The translations under genes were made by a program, and so were the position numbers. This document shows, piece after piece, positions 47,701-50,414 of a stretch of 64,000 bases of DNA; the stretch's first letter is position 1, and each line of letters begins with the position of its first letter. Under the pieces are notes generated by a model, which was given only the letters and a program-made list of their open reading frames with translations, had not been told where the DNA came from and searched no databases. The stretch lies in contig JACEVL010000946.1 of assembly GCA_020284085.1 (NCBI GenBank), forward strand, positions 404,001 to 468,000. The letters run 5' to 3'. The DNA is from Aporrectodea caliginosa. Lineage: Eukaryota > Annelida > Clitellata > Crassiclitellata > Lumbricidae.

Positions 47701-49608
47701 TGGACGTTCAGGTCCATGGGACAGCTCCAGGTCACCTTGCGCAATTGGAAGAAGGGAATGAAGGCCAGGAATGGATGGCACTAAGACACATAACTCCCCA
47801 AGATAAATGTGAATGCAAATGTATGCATTTTTCTATATAGCAACCATATGGCCTTGACCCTGCTGATTTATCAGTGAATTGATCGGGTGAGATCCTTCAC
47901 CACCGCTTGACCATTTGAATGGGCGCCACGCCATTGAAGGTCCCCGTGTACGGACCATGCTAGTCCGAGATTTAAATCTCTTAAATAAGCCAGCATCGCG
48001 AAGCGAACTGTAATCCGCAAGCTCTCTCATACAGAGGGATGTAGATAACTGGGAGCAGAGCCTGCAGTGTAATTACGCACTTGAAATCATTAATATTTGA
48101 AACTCAGTGCATATTTGCATCAGTAACCAGTGCAGTTACTCCCACACGAAACAGGATATTTACCCAAAACTAGGTACGCCTACAATCAGCTGAGCATCAG
48201 TTTGTTTAAAAGAGCTTGCCTTTCTGACAGTCATGCGAGCTAAAACTAATGAGAATCAAATGCAAGGTGAATCAGCATCTACATAGCATTAATTACCTTG
48301 AGCGGTTTGAAAGTGCTAGAAACTGCCCAGTCAAGCTACATTACATTACAATGCCCTTATCTGTAACTGAATGACCTCGTCACATAAGCTAATATCAGGT
48401 CATACAAAAAGAATTACACTAGAATCAACCGCCATTCTGTTTTAACCAGTACATAGATGAATTAATCCTGTGGATTTAGGCAGGTGAGAAAGAGTTGTTC
48501 CAGAACTCTTTCCTTCACTTTTCCCACTCCTTGTACAGAATAAGCAACACTTGTGGCTTATCCCAAATAAATCATCAAGCTCAAAATTTTAATGGCTTAT
48601 TGATTTAATGAATGGCGAAATTGGACGTACGAACCTGCCTAGCAAGGCAGAGAACCAAAAGAAAAAAATGATTTACAGCCAAGCAAAGCTAATGCTAAAC
48701 AAAAGTAAGATAATTATTTCTCAACAAACTCCAAAGCACAAAGACAAGTTTCTAGAGGTAATCAATGTCCTAGCAGACTGCGTGGCTCAACAATAAATTC
48801 CATTCATCAAACGAAACTCAAAACACAGTAACTAGTGAAACACATGAGCATTTGGGTGTTTGTATAGCAACCTCTTCACAGAGGTGCTAGAAATCATCAA
48901 TATCATTCTAAGGTGTCAATGAATCAAAACGTTTCAACTTACCTTAGTAAGTACACGGCTCTGTCAATTGGGGTCAGACGCTCATCAACCGTCAGTTGTT
49001 CCAACTCCTCCTGCGTCTGAAATTAAAGTTACAAAATATGAAGTAATAGCCATAATAGAGGCTGCTTTACAAGTGACACCGTGCAACAAAGTAAATAGCA
49101 GGAGTCCTAAAGACAGCCAAATGGAAATAAAACAAACAGCCAAGTCACCTAACATCAGGCATATATAGGATTAAAGGAAATGGCAAAGGTATTTACAACT
49201 TTTAATACAGCAACCCAATGTAACAACTTATAATACAAAGCAACAATACAACTTAAAATACAATAACACAATATACAAGTAATAATTTATAGTTCACCAT
49301 AGTACAACAACTTACAGTACAACGAAACAACTTGTAACACAATAGCTTAAAATACAACTCCTTAAAAAGCAATACAGTAACTTACAATATGACACTGTAA
49401 TCTAGTAAAGTTCTAGTTCTATAAAGCTAAATTGTATGAAACAGTGAAAACAATAAGGGATCATTCAGTTTATGGAAATCTGAAATGTATTTTATTCTAA
49501 AATATAATCAGAGGTACTAGATCTACTACTTACCTTTGTGACAGGAGTTGTCTTCTCAATTATGAACTCCTCCACATCTTTAAGGTAAGCCATGTTGCCT
49601 GTGCTCAT
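440..49608 (-). CDS. PPP4R4: PPP4R4, serine/threonine protein phosphatase 4 regulatory subunit 4 (22 coding exons)
   Basis: Known role of the family: a HEAT-repeat protein that binds the catalytic subunit of protein phosphatase 4 in the cytoplasm. I joined 22 exons by eye; every junction keeps phase and the product is 812 residues (the human protein is about 870). Diagnostic blocks recalled from the vertebrate protein recur in order: [17 protein letters not shown] (res. 33-49), [15 protein letters not shown] (about 206-220), [57 protein letters not shown] and [14 protein letters not shown]-type helices span roughly residues 50-690. A charged Lys/Glu stretch (700-745) leads to a low-complexity Ala/Pro/Ser tail (768-812). 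The start is the first ATG after an in-frame TGA at 49624-49626, in an exon whose acceptor lies at 49628; at least one upstream non-coding exon is therefore expected. Introns range from 168 bp to 28.4 kb and are loaded with repeats. No disabling change is seen. Confidence 0.95.
690..866 (-). repeat. tRNA-headed SINE-B
   Basis: Minus-strand copy with A-box-like and B-box-like (gggttcaaacc-type) tRNA blocks followed by the body motif 'gaccttgagc-agtcc'. It sits in intron 21 and shares its body with the copies at 1206-1425, 20170-20353 and 44750-44990. Confidence 0.7.
940..1022 (-). repeat. SINE-B head fragment
   Basis: Only the tRNA-like head of SINE-B is left ('gagcgctctaaccagccgac', with a tRNA B-box). 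It lies between the copies at 690 and 1206, so intron 21 holds three insertions of one family in 730 bp. Confidence 0.65.
1206..1425 (+). repeat. SINE-B, near full length
   Basis: The tRNA head ('gattggttagagcac', then 'gggtttgagcc') is followed by the body ('gagcaagtccgtcactcac') and a 3' end 'ggaggg-caatatcaatac' with a GTATT-type tail. It ends about 35 bp from exon 21 of PPP4R4. Confidence 0.75.
1459..1567 (-). CDS. PPP4R4: PPP4R4 exon 21
   Basis: Encodes residues 732-767, starting EEQMKKQED and ending PTPKPK. It is Lys/Glu-rich then Pro/Ser-rich, matching the charged segment after the HEAT array in vertebrates. The acceptor (tggaaaaag) has a poor pyrimidine tract; an in-frame AG three bases further in could also serve. 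Confidence 0.85.
1665..1775. repeat. dispersed repeat
   Basis: The block 'tctaatgcacaaggcatcaa'-like, with 'aacttctatcgagcc', recurs at 4610-4735 and 31975-32080. Its class is unknown; it may be an old SINE body. It lies in intron 20. Confidence 0.5.
1953..2024 (-). CDS. PPP4R4: PPP4R4 exon 20
   Basis: Encodes residues 708-731, [20 protein letters not shown] and onward, a highly charged likely helical linker equivalent to the DLLDQEKEREE region of the vertebrate protein. Clean gttgtag acceptor and gtgagg donor, phase 0 on both sides. Confidence 0.88.
2025..2562. other. intron 19 of PPP4R4
   Basis: No repeat family, structure or exon-like open frame was recognised in this intron. Confidence 0.6.
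2563..2604 (-). CDS. PPP4R4: PPP4R4 exon 19
   Basis: A 42-bp exon encoding residues 694-707 ([14 protein letters not shown]), flanked by aaatttag and gtaagt. It matches the short link after the last HEAT helix. It is too short to stand out as an open frame. Confidence 0.82.
2605..3078. other. intron 18 of PPP4R4
   Basis: AT-rich intron with no recognised repeat or exon. Confidence 0.6.
3079..3371 (-). CDS. PPP4R4: PPP4R4 exon 18
   Basis: The longest exon, encoding residues 596-693 from [12 protein letters not shown] to [21 protein letters not shown] and NEKDRDVL match the vertebrate SKSFFCKYFFLP and QEKDKDVL segments, which identifies the gene. Acceptor gaccactttcag, donor gtgagc. Confidence 0.97.
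3444..3735 (+). mobile_element. LINE 3' fragment (CR1/L2 type)
   Basis: Translates to an RT C-terminal tail with [15 protein letters not shown] and [14 protein letters not shown], the 'FS..GP..WN.LP..LR' signature that ends CR1/L2-like ORF2 proteins. A 3' UTR 'gggagcgcctccgagtagg' and a GAAT microsatellite tail follow. It is heavily 5'-truncated and lies in intron 17. The UTR is shared with a SINE in this window. Confidence 0.75.
4020..4125 (-). CDS. PPP4R4: PPP4R4 exon 17
   Basis: Encodes residues 561-595, [20 protein letters not shown] and onward, equivalent to vertebrate VLPVQKAASRTLCIFLRYN. The acceptor is tgttgacag; the GT donor is 'gtgatg', weaker than its neighbours. A SINE/LINE tail ends within about 20 bp of the donor. 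Confidence 0.93.
4383..4452 (-). mobile_element. 63-bp TTAA mini-element, copy C
   Basis: A 62-bp palindromic unit bounded by TTAA and TCAA, with ends CACTT-AAATG / CGTTAGAGTG. It is the inverted, more diverged copy of the units at 39817 and 58516 (shared core 'gtgactgggaaacca-tgcag'). Confidence 0.75.
4610..4735. repeat. dispersed repeat, second copy
   Basis: Same family as 1665-1775 ('gtctaatgcacaaggcatca'). It lies in intron 16. Class unknown. Confidence 0.5.
4908..5081 (-). CDS. PPP4R4: PPP4R4 exon 16
   Basis: Encodes residues 503-560, [13 protein letters not shown] to [28 protein letters not shown] followed by DQI matches vertebrate WRTHEKLLQKYACLPHVISSDQI. Acceptor gttcttcag, donor gtaaat, phase 0 on both sides. 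The leading ATG is internal, not a start. Confidence 0.95.
5270..5347 (-). CDS. PPP4R4: PPP4R4 exon 15
   Basis: Encodes residues 477-502 ([20 protein letters not shown] then PGIEVK), an amphipathic HEAT helix pair. Strong splice sites (tctccag / gtaaga). Conservation to vertebrates is lower here. Confidence 0.88.
5855..5999. repeat. tandem duplication of ~72 bp
   Basis: Two nearly identical copies in tandem ('acgagtcttttgttataatt' to 'catcacttcaaga'), in intron 14 ending about 35 bp from the exon 14 donor. Few differences, so the event is recent. Confidence 0.85.
6035..6115 (-). CDS. PPP4R4: PPP4R4 exon 14
   Basis: Encodes residues 450-476, [20 protein letters not shown] and onward, aligning with vertebrate VLDALIDHLPEILELMS plus two extra residues. 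The acceptor is cttcctcgag, unusual but pyrimidine-rich upstream; donor gtgagt. The intron before it is only 168 bp. Confidence 0.82.
6284..6364 (-). CDS. PPP4R4: PPP4R4 exon 13
   Basis: Encodes residues 423-449 ([20 protein letters not shown] then LRDNRVE), matching vertebrate SKLLNSGVYLIHKELITLLQDESLE. Acceptor tttcatag, donor gtaatt. Confidence 0.9.
6365..6817. other. intron 12 of PPP4R4
   Basis: No repeat family recognised; short open frames here show no protein signature. Confidence 0.55.
6818..6937 (-). CDS. PPP4R4: PPP4R4 exon 12
   Basis: Encodes residues 383-422, [20 protein letters not shown] and onward to ASRYHE, equivalent to vertebrate AMIVFVDPKNFHMELYSTF. Acceptor ttatacag, donor gtaaca. 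Confidence 0.95.
7300..7596 (-). repeat. SINE-A copy 1
   Basis: A tRNA-headed SINE of about 300 bp, minus strand. The head carries A-box 'gatagtctagtgcttagcg' and a degenerate B-box; the body has 'ggtgggtgaccagtcctctc' and 'cttaagctagcc'. Intron 11 of PPP4R4. Confidence 0.8.
7681..7773 (-). CDS. PPP4R4: PPP4R4 exon 11
   Basis: Encodes residues 352-382, [20 protein letters not shown] then [11 protein letters not shown]. The acidic stretch EDEEKEEDE is a surface loop, and [10 protein letters not shown] aligns with vertebrate VRKNCAYNFP. Donor gtgaat. Confidence 0.92.
7774..8329. other. intron 10 of PPP4R4
   Basis: AT-rich intron with no recognised repeat, structure or exon. Confidence 0.55.
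8330..8448 (-). CDS. PPP4R4: PPP4R4 exon 10
   Basis: Encodes residues 312-351: [20 protein letters not shown], then a basic Lys/Pro linker ([16 protein letters not shown]). The first part matches vertebrate IFTPDQHLRFLEFYKKLCTLGL. Acceptor gactgtttcag, donor gtaagt. Confidence 0.96.
8862..9163 (-). repeat. SINE-A copy 2
   Basis: Near full-length minus-strand copy; the head has a B-box-like 'ggttcaaatcc' and the body 'actggctacccaccctcata'. It ends about 110 bp from exon 9. Confidence 0.85.
9272..9394 (-). CDS. PPP4R4: PPP4R4 exon 9
   Basis: Encodes residues 271-311, [20 protein letters not shown] to [10 protein letters not shown], matching vertebrate TILPLVKSFCEKSF and FHLGKLCHGL. The donor is gtacga, the weakest in the gene; phase requires it (C plus CA gives Pro312). 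Confidence 0.93.
9556..9690 (+). repeat. SINE-A copy 3 (3' part)
   Basis: Partial plus-strand copy from 'tgaactcagctgtaatga' to a CTT-rich tail. The head is missing. Confidence 0.7.
9977..10098 (-). CDS. PPP4R4: PPP4R4 exon 8
   Basis: Encodes residues 230-270, with [20 protein letters not shown] matching vertebrate VLPELIELSRDEGSSVRLAA. The acceptor is ttgttgcag. The first 39 bp of the exon with the acceptor and part of the intron form unit 1 of a five-unit minisatellite (see 10060-10415). Confidence 0.96.
10060..10415. repeat. minisatellite derived from the intron 7/exon 8 border
   Basis: Five degenerate 63-75 bp units, at about 10060, 10131, 10203, 10278 and 10341. Unit 1 contains the true start of exon 8 and its acceptor. 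Units 4 and 5 still read as pyrimidines, then tgcag, then AG and a near copy of the exon start (minus strand). The splice junction itself has therefore been amplified upstream. Confidence 0.85.
10416..11323. other. remainder of intron 7
   Basis: No repeat family or exon recognised. Confidence 0.5.
11324..11431 (-). CDS. PPP4R4: PPP4R4 exon 7
   Basis: Encodes residues 194-229. [15 protein letters not shown] is almost identical to vertebrate [15 protein letters not shown], the best conserved block seen. Acceptor tttctttag, donor gtgagt. Confidence 0.97.
11757..11845 (+). repeat. V-SINE/L2-tail-like repeat
   Basis: 'ggcagtgccagtcccaagcc' followed by 'ggaggagggcgacg' and 'gtgtcgttaaact'. The pattern resembles the 'tgcc(a/g)gtcccaagcc' domain of V-type SINEs and L2 3' ends. 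Other copies are at 14868, 34178 and 53470 (minus). Confidence 0.55.
12369..13185 (+). mobile_element. hAT-type DNA element with zinc-finger remnant
   Basis: An 817-bp element with terminal inverted repeats TAGGCTGACCAGA...TCTGGTCAGCCTA and an exact 8-bp target duplication, ctatatat, at 12361-12368 and 13186-13193. Subterminal 'gtcccggtttt' motifs occur near both ends. It keeps 62 codons of a transposase zinc finger. Eight-bp duplications and TAGG termini are typical of the hAT superfamily. Intron 6 of PPP4R4. Confidence 0.93.
12765..12950 (+). pseudogene. hAT transposase zinc-finger remnant
   Basis: A 62-codon open frame without a start ATG. It contains [24 protein letters not shown] and NDH, the C-x2-C ... 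H pattern of the N-terminal BED-like finger of hAT transposases. It ends in TAG before any catalytic domain, so no active transposase can come from it. Confidence 0.8.
13284..13683 (+). repeat. SINE-A copy 4
   Basis: Full-length plus-strand copy; the head 'tagtctagtggttagcatg' (A-box) and 'ggaggttcaaatg' (B-box) are clear. The 3' half contains a partial internal duplication ('gccctcat..ctaaggctaag' twice), making it longer than the others. Confidence 0.88.
13723..13829 (-). CDS. PPP4R4: PPP4R4 exon 6
   Basis: Encodes residues 159-193, [20 protein letters not shown] to TKFSAF, aligning with vertebrate ILNPLVSKAQLSQTVQSRLV. Acceptor gcttgtag, donor gtgagt. Confidence 0.95.
13830..14867. other. 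intron 5, proximal part
   Basis: Contains an AATCA-rich simple stretch (13850-13990) and a short degenerate tandem 'acattaaggattaagtattt' (about 14240-14310). No exon recognised. Confidence 0.5.
14868..14960 (+). repeat. V-SINE/L2-tail-like repeat, second copy
   Basis: 'ggtagtgccagttccaagcc' with 'gaggagggcaatgc' and 'gtgtcgttaaac'; same family as 11757-11845. Confidence 0.55.
15035..15120. repeat. CA-rich microsatellite
   Basis: Imperfect (CA)n/(CATA)n run. Confidence 0.85.
15542..15615 (-). CDS. PPP4R4: PPP4R4 exon 5
   Basis: Encodes residues 134-158 ([20 protein letters not shown] and onward), almost the vertebrate SNAWLETLLSVIEVLPKE. Acceptor ttgcacag, donor gtcagt. Confidence 0.96.
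15648..15775. repeat. ~50-bp tandem repeat, three units
   Basis: Units built on 'gacagactaacat-acctac' and 'aaagttaacctcagggttaac', in intron 4 about 30 bp upstream (on the gene strand) of the exon 5 acceptor. Confidence 0.8.
15905..15953. other. perfect 22-bp hairpin
   Basis: Arms 15905-15926 and 15932-15953 are exact reverse complements (atatctttggttgacaccta and so on), with a 5-base loop, gggct. Intron 4 of PPP4R4. No flanking duplication seen. Confidence 0.9.
16383..17451. mobile_element. hAT-type foldback element, 1.07 kb
   Basis: Two arms of about 530 bp are near-perfect inverted copies meeting at about 16917. Ends TAGGGGTGTCC...GGACACCCCTA; 8-bp target duplication cagtgcac at 16373-16380 and 17452-17459, with two extra bases (ta) at the left junction. 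hAT-type termini, no coding capacity. A further inverted pair (tacccagcttctcacag at about 16300 / its complement at about 17585) brackets the element. Intron 4 of PPP4R4. Confidence 0.92.
17688..17835 (-). CDS. PPP4R4: PPP4R4 exon 4
   Basis: Encodes residues 85-133, [20 protein letters not shown] to LLSLDSRDP, matching the vertebrate EALHVAGVEMQL...LLHLEHRDT block. Acceptor ttttttctag, donor gttaaa. Confidence 0.95.
18150..18295. repeat. CACATA/CATG microsatellite
   Basis: Long imperfect run of cacaca, catacata and gcatgcatac. Confidence 0.85.
18915..19207 (-). repeat. SINE-A copy 5
   Basis: Full-length minus-strand copy with the tRNA head 'gtgtatcggttagagtgctg' and body 'gactggtcacctgccctcat'. 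Intron 3 of PPP4R4. Confidence 0.88.
19208..19854. other. intron 3 segment
   Basis: No repeat family or exon recognised. Confidence 0.5.
19855..20169. repeat. TTA/ATT-rich microsatellite block
   Basis: About 300 bp of degenerate (TTA)n/(ATT)n, ending in short CAG and CAT runs. Confidence 0.85.
20170..20353 (-). repeat. SINE-B
   Basis: Minus-strand copy with tRNA-like head and body 'gggaccttgggcaagtcctt'. It ends about 50 bp from exon 3. Confidence 0.75.
20405..20507 (-). CDS. PPP4R4: PPP4R4 exon 3
   Basis: Encodes residues 50-84: [20 protein letters not shown] to RRIIPKIR, vertebrate SAGQDVQGTSVIANLPFL to RRVLPKVR. Begins one base into a codon, so any exon ending in phase 2 joins it; exon 2 and the candidate exon at 40736 both do. 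Acceptor tttgtttcag, donor gtcagt. Confidence 0.96.
20660..20948. mobile_element. possible hAT-type element
   Basis: The right end ggatccgtggcaaccctg and the left ctgttgccacaagg form imperfect inverted termini (CAGGGTTGCCAC type), with repeated 'ccatgacttt(c)c' inside. No matching target duplication was found, so the left border is uncertain. Confidence 0.45.
21785..22090. repeat. GT-rich microsatellite
   Basis: About 300 bp of (GT)n with GTATGT and TGTC variants. Long Cys/Val open frames here are a by-product. Confidence 0.9.
22480..22868 (-). repeat. SINE-A copy 6 with internal minisatellite
   Basis: Minus-strand copy in which a 33-bp piece of the body (cttgccacctcaccttgcac...) has expanded to about four units at 22573-22713. 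Confidence 0.85.
23018..23250 (+). repeat. tRNA-headed SINE (SINE-C)
   Basis: Clear pol III head: 'ggtggtgtaggggtatgttc' and B-box 'ggttcgaatcc', then body 'gggcaagtccttcactcg' and 3' tail 'gggagcgcctatgattag' with 'ggggtgctataacaagtgct' and CATA repeats. The tail is shared with the LINE fragment at 3444-3735. Confidence 0.85.
23740..24125. repeat. ~20-bp tandem repeat array
   Basis: Some 18 degenerate units of 'aaagactggaaagtcaattc'. No frame conserved across units. Confidence 0.85.
24830..25245 (+). other. possible decayed LINE 3' end
   Basis: A short stretch translates to [10 protein letters not shown], like the RT C-terminus of L2/CR1 elements; the rest is not recognisable. The TIR element at 25249 is inserted at its end. 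Confidence 0.3.
25249..25867. mobile_element. 619-bp TIR element, class unknown
   Basis: Inverted termini of about 40 bp: TAAGGCCAAAACAAAATAAT at the left, TTAGGTCAAAAAAAAATAAT at the right (complement), both continuing tggtgtgttt(t/c)cggtaac. Flanked by 'tag' on both sides, a possible 3-bp duplication. Inside are three copies of 'ggaaaattttgtaaa'. No transposase frame. Confidence 0.8.
26300..27670 (+). CDS. LINE ORF, first part: PHD finger and endonuclease
   Basis: 456 codons open. Residues 9-52 form a PHD finger: C9-C12, C25-C28, H33-C36, C49-C52, with the expected Trp two residues before the seventh ligand. Residues 142-360 are an EEP-type endonuclease: [40 protein letters not shown] and SDHLPI are all intact. 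The frame follows a TGA directly and begins with GTG; the first in-frame ATG is residue 113, after the PHD finger, suggesting a lost ATG. It stops at [17 protein letters not shown], inside the normal endonuclease-RT linker, where the second part continues in another frame. Confidence 0.88.
   Translation: METSVSATCRLCTRHLNDSNKTITCTTCNGQFHLSCCSVGSSDQPYWICIPCTLALFPFSHLVDDREFLSALGEECLAHASESREGGGIKLKIYTEENETRTLLNNPDLDPDMNYFIHRPKESCYYTPTKLSHNLTSTSGQVSLMHINCRSIINKIPDLIILLGSLPADILAVTETWLDEFSSNQIHIPGYNFIGKHRCTGRGGGVGFFVKSHIIFHQEENYSSHPTYESLFIRFPLPNGSYYITGVVYRPPGQDLDEFNSDFGQLISSLSKKNNDVLVLGDFNIDLLKVQDHLLTNNFLDMMSTNHFLPSITKPTRITSTTSTLIDNIFSNSIPKLIDSFIIVTDISDHLPIMVQVNLTPSYKPLPPCTQTRKIDEASIAQFKSELAQLNWSSVLTLCCNDYPDVAYDEFFSLFKAAYNTAFPLVSKTVSNRNKFKNPWMTTGLLKSSKKRKNYI
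27667..29574 (+). CDS. LINE ORF, second part: reverse transcriptase
   Basis: 635 codons in a frame different from the first part; the apparent start is TTG, so this is a continuation, not an independent gene. RT motifs in order: [12 protein letters not shown] and [32 protein letters not shown], motif [15 protein letters not shown], motif [21 protein letters not shown], motif [11 protein letters not shown], then KFLGVHLD and the C-terminal [14 protein letters not shown]. Motif C reads FADN where FADD is expected (codon 28747-28749), removing one metal-binding Asp. The RT is otherwise open over its full length. Confidence 0.9.
   Translation: MKYIKNPTSINKQNFIIYRNKFKALRIKAEQFYFESEFMKHSNDLRKTWRVIRSIINKNTSENVIDALCIAGTNVVDPSIMAEKFNNYFTGLAQSLVDKLPPSSNSFDRYLNCPRPNSFAVIPASPAELVSICHSLKTTHSTGLDEIDPSIMQSIVEDVAIPLTNIFNCSLSTGIVPSALKLAKIVPIFKQGTHEDITNYRPISILPYFSKILEKLMYNRLYDYVTRMKILYPSQHGFQAGHSTSMALLKIQDNISSVIDNNEFSIGIFLDIAKAFDTVDHDILLAKLENIGIRGINLCWFKSYLTNRQQLVVCQGRLSKLRLVKFGVPQGSILGPLLFLLFINDLPNASNLVDFILFADNSNVFISHKTYEGLFELANRELQKITDWFKSNKLSLNLSKTSYILFCSHRKKTPSLQGVLQVDNFLVPQVISVKFLGVHLDQHLTWNIHISHITSKISKNVGILSRIAYILPIRLRLNLYYSLVHPYLSYCNMVWASNYASRLKRLVVLQNKAVRIISGSFTYESTAQIFHKFKIPKPEQIKIIQICEFIFKYRSHLLPLTFDGYFHSTSEIHRYAVRSSANLRGISTHTNSRKFSLKNAGPAIWNDLPLQLRNVHSFLLFKSQLRMYLFSPVVS
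29905..30035 (+). mobile_element. short LINE 3' fragment
   Basis: Translates to [21 protein letters not shown], the 'F.S.LKT.LF..SY' ending of L2/CR1 RT proteins. It directly follows the LINE at 25900-29840. Confidence 0.5.
30502..31238. mobile_element. hAT-type element with acccgtacccg subterminal repeats
   Basis: 737 bp; ends TAGAGGTCTGCGGGTA...TACCCGCAGTCCCCTA (imperfect inverted termini) and an exact 8-bp duplication gcgtacac at 30494-30501 and 31239-31246. Dozens of cgtaccc/gggtacgg motifs crowd the first 150 and last 150 bp. The middle holds GTAGCAGCAGCA and ATG microsatellites (about 30770-30945). No coding frame. Confidence 0.93.
31975..32080. repeat. dispersed repeat, third copy
   Basis: 'aacttctatcacgccggtgt' and 'ctaatgcacacggcgtcaat'; same family as 1665-1775. 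Confidence 0.5.
32165..32455 (-). repeat. SINE-A copy 7
   Basis: Full-length minus-strand copy; the head reads 'agtgtaatggttagcgcgct' with B-box 'gggttcaaatccc'. One of the best preserved copies. Confidence 0.9.
32456..34177. other. intron 2 segment
   Basis: Apart from a GAT/GAC microsatellite (32932-32985), no repeat family or exon was recognised. Confidence 0.5.
34178..34255 (+). repeat. V-SINE/L2-tail-like repeat, third copy
   Basis: 'tagtgccagtctcaagcccc' followed by 'gaggagggcgtcg'; same family as 11757-11845. Confidence 0.55.
34825..35165. repeat. TGTC tetranucleotide block with higher-order units
   Basis: (CTGT)n runs broken regularly by 'ttgtctatcaagcac' and 'tatatgtctg', a compound microsatellite. 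Confidence 0.9.
35521..36030. repeat. 40-bp satellite, about 12 units
   Basis: Exact 40-bp period: 'tgaacttaacagatgaactg' plus 'gtaggtcacagatacactta'. Central units are nearly identical and outer ones degenerate. 40 is not divisible by 3, so it is not coding. Confidence 0.93.
36205..36472 (-). repeat. SINE-A copy 8
   Basis: Minus-strand copy with head B-box 'gggttcgaatccc' and a deletion in the body. Confidence 0.85.
37345..37700. repeat. ~27-bp / 54-bp tandem repeat
   Basis: Units of 'aaagtgaccacaaccattgg' with 'cacttc', organised as 54-bp dimers at 37480-37640. The repetitive Cys/Trp open frame on the minus strand is a by-product because the period is divisible by 3. Confidence 0.85.
37795..38115 (-). 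repeat. dispersed repeat with SINE/LINE tail
   Basis: Minus strand: a roughly 320-bp repeat ending 'agaggcgctatacaaattca' followed by an ATGA-type tail, the tail shared with the LINE fragment at 3444. A degraded relative lies at about 39485-39720. Confidence 0.6.
38692..38778. repeat. (TA)n microsatellite
   Basis: More than 40 uninterrupted TA repeats. Confidence 0.97.
39172..39478 (+). repeat. SINE-A copy 9
   Basis: Full-length plus-strand copy: A-box 'tagtgtagtggttagagtg', B-box 'agattcaaatccc', and a CTCCTCCT tail. Confidence 0.88.
39817..39887 (+). mobile_element. 63-bp TTAA mini-element, copy B
   Basis: TTAA, then 63 bp (39821-39883), then TAAA. Same length and core ('cccagtcactttt-agtacac') as the copy at 58516. 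Confidence 0.8.
40285..40580. repeat. ACAGACAG-type microsatellite
   Basis: Compound run of cagacagacac, agatagacaaa and aaacagac units, ending about 155 bp before the candidate exon at 40736. Confidence 0.85.
40736..40917 (-). CDS. PPP4R4: candidate alternative 5' exon of PPP4R4
   Basis: Minus strand, 60 codons open after a TGA (40918-40920) up to a perfect donor, CG|gtaagt. It reads [20 protein letters not shown]..., then from the only ATG (40819-40821) [20 protein letters not shown] and CDFEPVID. The donor leaves two bases, which is what exon 3 (20507) needs, so MLYH...VIDR-SGQEVQ would be in frame. It cannot be a cassette between exons 2 and 3: its only nearby acceptor (gttgaaacag) gives a phase that mismatches exon 2. 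I do not recognise the peptide in any family. Alternatively it belongs to an unknown nested gene, or is chance. Confidence 0.4.
41018..41096. repeat. ~15-bp tandem repeat
   Basis: Five or six units of 'ctagtcttatagt(c)', about 100 bp upstream (gene strand) of the candidate exon at 40736. Confidence 0.85.
42415..42925. promoter_or_regulatory. CpG-rich block, possible internal promoter
   Basis: A stretch with many CpGs ('gcaccggccgagagctcggc', 'gacggcgcgatgg') in an otherwise AT-rich intron. On the minus strand it lies about 1.5 kb upstream of the candidate exon at 40736. No TATA box or initiator is certain. The open frames across it in both directions match nothing I recognise. Confidence 0.35.
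42926..44749. other. intron 2 segment
   Basis: Contains a partial SINE-B body ('tagggactttgagcaagtcg', about 44330-44400) and short inverted motifs 'cccatatgggtccatatggg' at 43455-43475. Nothing else recognised. Confidence 0.5.
44750..44990 (-). repeat. SINE-B, near full length
   Basis: Minus-strand copy: head 'ccgattggttagagcgctcg' and 'gggtttgagcc', body 'gatcttgagcaagtctttca', 3' end 'ggaagg-agggcaatgtcaat'. It defines both ends of the family together with 1206-1425. Confidence 0.82.
45943..46471. mobile_element. hAT-type element carrying a minisatellite
   Basis: 529 bp; termini TAGGGATGTTAAACGATAAT / complement TAGGGTTGTTAATATCGGTT and an exact 8-bp duplication atctggct at 45935-45942 and 46472-46479. 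'cgattatcgg' repeats stand inside each end. The middle (about 46030-46300) holds four copies of a roughly 70-bp unit (cttccacagccaacgaggta...). Confidence 0.94.
46985..47070. repeat. SINE tail plus GT/GC microsatellite
   Basis: 'tatatagcaccccttcgagg' tail motif followed by (GT)n and (GTGC)n. Confidence 0.8.
47838..48045 (-). repeat. SINE-D copy 1
   Basis: Minus strand: a tRNA-like head ending 'acagttcgcttcgcgatgct', then 'gtggcgcccattcaaatggt' and 'gtggtgaaggatctcacccg'. The second copy is at 52330-52500. Confidence 0.6.
48046..48942. other. intron 2, first segment
   Basis: No repeat family or exon recognised immediately downstream of exon 2. Confidence 0.5.
48943..49016 (-). CDS. PPP4R4: PPP4R4 exon 2
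   Basis: Encodes residues 26-49 ([20 protein letters not shown] then VYLL), the vertebrate PEEIERLTVDEDLSDIERAVYLL block. Acceptor tttaatttcag, donor gtaagt, leaving two bases that join exon 3. Confidence 0.96.
49200..49395. repeat. degenerate acaactta-type simple repeat
   Basis: AC-rich stretch built of variants of 'acaacttacaatacaa', in intron 1 of the coding part. Confidence 0.6.
49534..49608 (-). CDS. PPP4R4: PPP4R4 exon 1 (first coding)
   Basis: Encodes residues 1-25, [20 protein letters not shown] and onward, similar to vertebrate YMEDLQELTIIERPVRRSLK. An in-frame TGA at 49624-49626 lies 15 bp before the ATG, and the acceptor ttgtttgtag places the exon start at 49627, so the 5' UTR begins in another exon. 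Met6 is a possible second start. Confidence 0.9.
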
Positions 49609-49627
49609 CCAATGTAAACTATATCAA

Positions 49628-50414
49628 CTACAAACAACAAACATAATAATATATGTTTAGTAATTCATTTATCTATGGCGTGCAACCATAAAAAGAGTGA
49701 TGCCATTTTTATTATCATGGATCTTCTACAGTTATTTAATGCATAGCCAAATTCTATTAGTTCTCTTAACTACAGAGCAGGTGAAAACAAAATCATACAG
49801 CTGGTAAAATCTTTCCTAGTGCATAGATTTCTGAACACCTCAAGCCCTCCAAATAGTTTAAGTGTGAGGCTTGCCATGGTCTAAAACACTCCAAATATTT
49901 TTATCAGGTATGTAGCTCAACAAACAAGACGGTTTTTGTTTAATTACAAGCCTTCCTCGTCTAGTGAATTTTTTCCTGTCAGGCGGAAGGCATAAAGTAA
50001 GAAGGGTCAAAAGTTTAATTAAAATCCAAAAATTGAGATGGATTTATGCCAGTGAATCTTTTTTCAAACAGTTTTTTGCACAAACTGTGCTGTTCAGCTT
50101 CGAGTTCCATGAATTTCTGACTATAAGATCAACAGAATGTGTTTTTCACACCAGTACTTTAGTATTTGGCAATTACTGTTAAGTAAAACTCTCTATACTA
50201 ATATATTTCTTTCTCCAGCCTAAGTAGCTCATGCTTCTCAACACTACATTATACTGTGCAATCATATTCATATTTGTAAACCCATAATTTCTTAAGCAAA
50301 AAGCTAACAAGGTAAGCATACAACAACAGCTGCAAGTTAAAAGAGTTGTTCATCAGTATCATGCGTAATTATGAAGGTCTAGATGCAACAGCACCAGAGA
50401 TGTGGAGAGACAAA
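49628..50414. other. 5' intron of PPP4R4
   Basis: AT-rich; no repeat or exon recognised. Confidence 0.5.
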